Positions 5,523 through 6,881 of a stretch of DNA of 6,881 nucleotides are shown in pieces. The position numbers and the translations under genes are program-made. How positions within the stretch are numbered: the stretch's first letter is position 1; each line of letters starts with the position of its first letter. The notes under the pieces are model-generated. The model made no database searches, had not been told where the DNA came from, and saw only the letters and a program-made list of their open reading frames with translations. This DNA comes from Chryseobacterium sp. (GTDB taxonomy: Bacteria; Bacteroidota; Bacteroidia; Flavobacteriales; Weeksellaceae), in contig JAGNPP010000139.1 in the NCBI GenBank assembly GCA_017989575.1, positions 1 through 6,881 on the forward strand, read 5' to 3'.

Positions 5523-6881
5523 ATGAAGAATAAGAAACTATGGAAAAGAAACTCAAACTTTGGGACGCTGGGATCGATGATTGGTAGCGGGATTTTTATC
5601 GTGAGCGCAGATATTATGCGGAATCTCGGTTCTGGCTATTGGCTGATCGTAGTCTGGTTGATAACGACCGTGATGACCGTTGCTGCGGCAATTAGCTACG
5701 GCGAACTCTCGGCGATGTTCCCAAAAGCGGGTGGACAATATACTTACATCACCGAGATTTTCGGAAAACCGATGGGATTTCTCTACGGTTGGGGAATGTT
5801 TACGGTGATACAAACCGGGACGATTGCGGCTGTGGCTGTGGCTTTCGGGAAATTTACGGCTTATCTTGTTCCTTCTCTTAATGATGCTGCACCAATTTTT
5901 CAAAGTGGCGAATTTCAGATTACCTGGATTCAAATTCTGGCGATTGTCGTGATTCTTTTTCTGACTTTTGTGAATACGAAAGGTGTCCAATTCGGGAAAA
6001 TATTACAGAATGTTTTTACTTCTTCAAAAATAATCGCACTTCTTGGATTGATTATTTTAGGTTTTATTTTAATCGATAAATCCAATTGGAGTTCGAATAT
6101 GAGTTTCGGTTGGGAAGCTTTTCAAAATTTAAAAAACACAGAATGGACGGGAATTTCCGGCGCCACAATTCTTGGTGGCATTGCAGCGGCGATGGTTGGT
6201 TCGGTTTTCAGTTCTGTGGCTTGGGAGAATGTGACTTTCATCTCCGGCGAAATAGAGAATCCTAAAAAGAATGTTGTGAAAGCGATGATCTTAGGAACTT
6301 CTGCCGTGATGATTCTTTATCTTTTGGTAAATTTCGTTTATCTGAATGCGCTTGACAGAGATTCTATCGCTTTTGCAGCCAATGACAGAGTTGCGGTTTC
6401 TGCAGCTGAGAAAATGTTCGGAAATGCTGGAACGATTATCATCGCGATTCTTGTGATGATCTCGACTTTTGGCTGCGTAAACGGAATTGTTCTCGCTGGC
6501 GCAAGGGTTTTCCAAACGATGGCAAAGGACGGATTGTTCCTAAAATCCGCCGTTGAAAACAATAAAAACGGAGTGCCTGAAAAATCTCTTTGGATGCAGG
6601 GAATTTGGGCAAGTTTGCTTTGCCTGAGCGGACAATACGGGAATCTTTTGGATATGGTTTCCTTCGTGATTGTTTTGTTTTATATGTTGACGGTTTTTGG
6701 CGTAATCTATCTAAGAATCAAAAAACCTGAAATGGAAAGAGGTTACAAAACTTTCCTTTATCCGTTCACGCCAGTGCTTTACCTTTTGATTGGAACGGCT
6801 TTTTGTATTCTGTTATTGATCTATAAACCAGATTATACATTGCCAGGATTGGGATTGATTTTGCTTGGGTTGCCGGTTTAC
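5523..6881 (+). CDS. APC-superfamily amino acid permease, N-terminal frameshift, cut by window end
   Basis: An inner-membrane secondary transporter of amino acids (LAT/SteT-like branch). The frame is open for 453 codons to the window edge with no stop, so an estimated 15-25 C-terminal residues lie outside. Conserved elements, numbered from 5523, are the TM1 substrate-site motif GSMIGSGIF (17-25), SYGELSAMFPKAGGQYTYI at about 58-76, GFLYGWG at about 85-91, and AWENVTFISGEIENPKKNV (6218-6274), the usual signature after TM6. About 11-12 hydrophobic helices are visible. The N-terminus is abnormal: the family normally reads MEKKLKLWDA, about five hydrophobic residues, then GSMIGSG. Here MEKKLKLWDA is encoded from 5540 in another frame that stops at 5585-5587. 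The frame shown here instead begins MKNKKLWKRNSNFGTL, which does not look like a TM1 lead-in. The ATGs at 5523 and 5577 are formal alternatives. The gene may be broken, may restart at 5577, or may carry a sequence error. Its DNA is visibly less AT-rich than the 3081-5372 cluster. Confidence 0.85.
   Translation, partial: MKNKKLWKRNSNFGTLGSMIGSGIFIVSADIMRNLGSGYWLIVVWLITTVMTVAAAISYGELSAMFPKAGGQYTYITEIFGKPMGFLYGWGMFTVIQTGTIAAVAVAFGKFTAYLVPSLNDAAPIFQSGEFQITWIQILAIVVILFLTFVNTKGVQFGKILQNVFTSSKIIALLGLIILGFILIDKSNWSSNMSFGWEAFQNLKNTEWTGISGATILGGIAAAMVGSVFSSVAWENVTFISGEIENPKKNVVKAMILGTSAVMILYLLVNFVYLNALDRDSIAFAANDRVAVSAAEKMFGNAGTIIIAILVMISTFGCVNGIVLAGARVFQTMAKDGLFLKSAVENNKNGVPEKSLWMQGIWASLLCLSGQYGNLLDMVSFVIVLFYMLTVFGVIYLRIKKPEMERGYKTFLYPFTPVLYLLIGTAFCILLLIYKPDYTLPGLGLILLGLPVY
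5540..5587 (+). other. Out-of-frame native start of the permease
   Basis: ATG at 5540 follows the A-rich leader GAAGAATAAGAAACT and opens MEKKLKLWDA, the standard N-terminus of this permease family. It then runs into GIDDW and a TAG at 5585-5587. The GSMIGSG coding begins at 5571 in a different frame. Joining the two frames as in homologues needs about 14 nt (or 14 plus a multiple of 3) restored around 5569-5571. ATG 5577 (MIGSGIF) overlaps the end of this short frame, so translation could restart there. Confidence 0.6.

Noticed and set aside
5553..5990. Minus-strand open frame of 145 codons opposite the permease
   Set aside because: Its composition is rich in His, Arg, Ser and Asn with no domain, and it is antisense to the conserved permease, so it is a shadow frame. 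The same holds for the two overlapping minus-strand frames at 6291-6562.

Overview
This is an AT-rich chromosomal window from a member of the Bacteroidota, most likely a Chryseobacterium/Epilithonimonas-type flavobacterium. The evidence is the short ACT-less SerA typical of that phylum, Bacteroidota-style promoters (TTTG ... TAnnTTTG), A-rich leaders without clear Shine-Dalgarno sites, a loosely conserved lipobox, and a periplasmic protein with the FPGG-type TonB C-terminal-like domain common in this phylum. The genus assignment is inference.

Layout. Positions 1-123 are non-coding sequence downstream of the first gene. Positions 124-1584 hold two minus-strand genes read right to left: a small HAD-family phosphatase-like protein (1183-1584), then D-3-phosphoglycerate dehydrogenase serA (124-1080). 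They probably share the well-formed promoter at 1607-1638. The 102-nt gap between them holds degenerate heptamer repeats in two opposed arrays that could fold into a long hairpin. Positions 1585-1804 are a divergent control region with a perfect 10-bp inverted repeat, facing a plus-strand gene (1805-3073) for a lipoprotein of unknown function with a YD/RHS-like C-terminal half.

Positions 3081-5372 hold three minus-strand genes (transcribed from 5372 down) for cell-envelope proteins: an exported protein with a TonB_C-like domain, a bitopic/hairpin membrane protein with a probable periplasmic domain, and a four-TM protein that looks internally duplicated. None has a recognised function, and they form an AT-rich accessory block between two conserved genes. 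Positions 5373-5539 are a second divergent control region with two dyad symmetries. From there to the right edge runs a plus-strand APC-superfamily amino acid permease, cut off by the window end.

The most striking observation is at the start of the permease. The expected N-terminus (MEKKLKLWDA) is present at 5540 but in a different frame from the GSMIGSG motif and the rest of the protein. About five residues of the first membrane helix are missing, as if 14 nt had been lost. The only perfect promoter box lies so close that an alternative upstream ATG (5523) would fall before the predicted transcript start. The gene is therefore either a recently broken permease, one restarting internally, or a sequence error.

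No RNA genes, CRISPR arrays, insertion sequences, phage genes or clear defence system were seen. The uncharacterised envelope cluster is the best candidate for undescribed biology, but the sequence alone does not show what it does.
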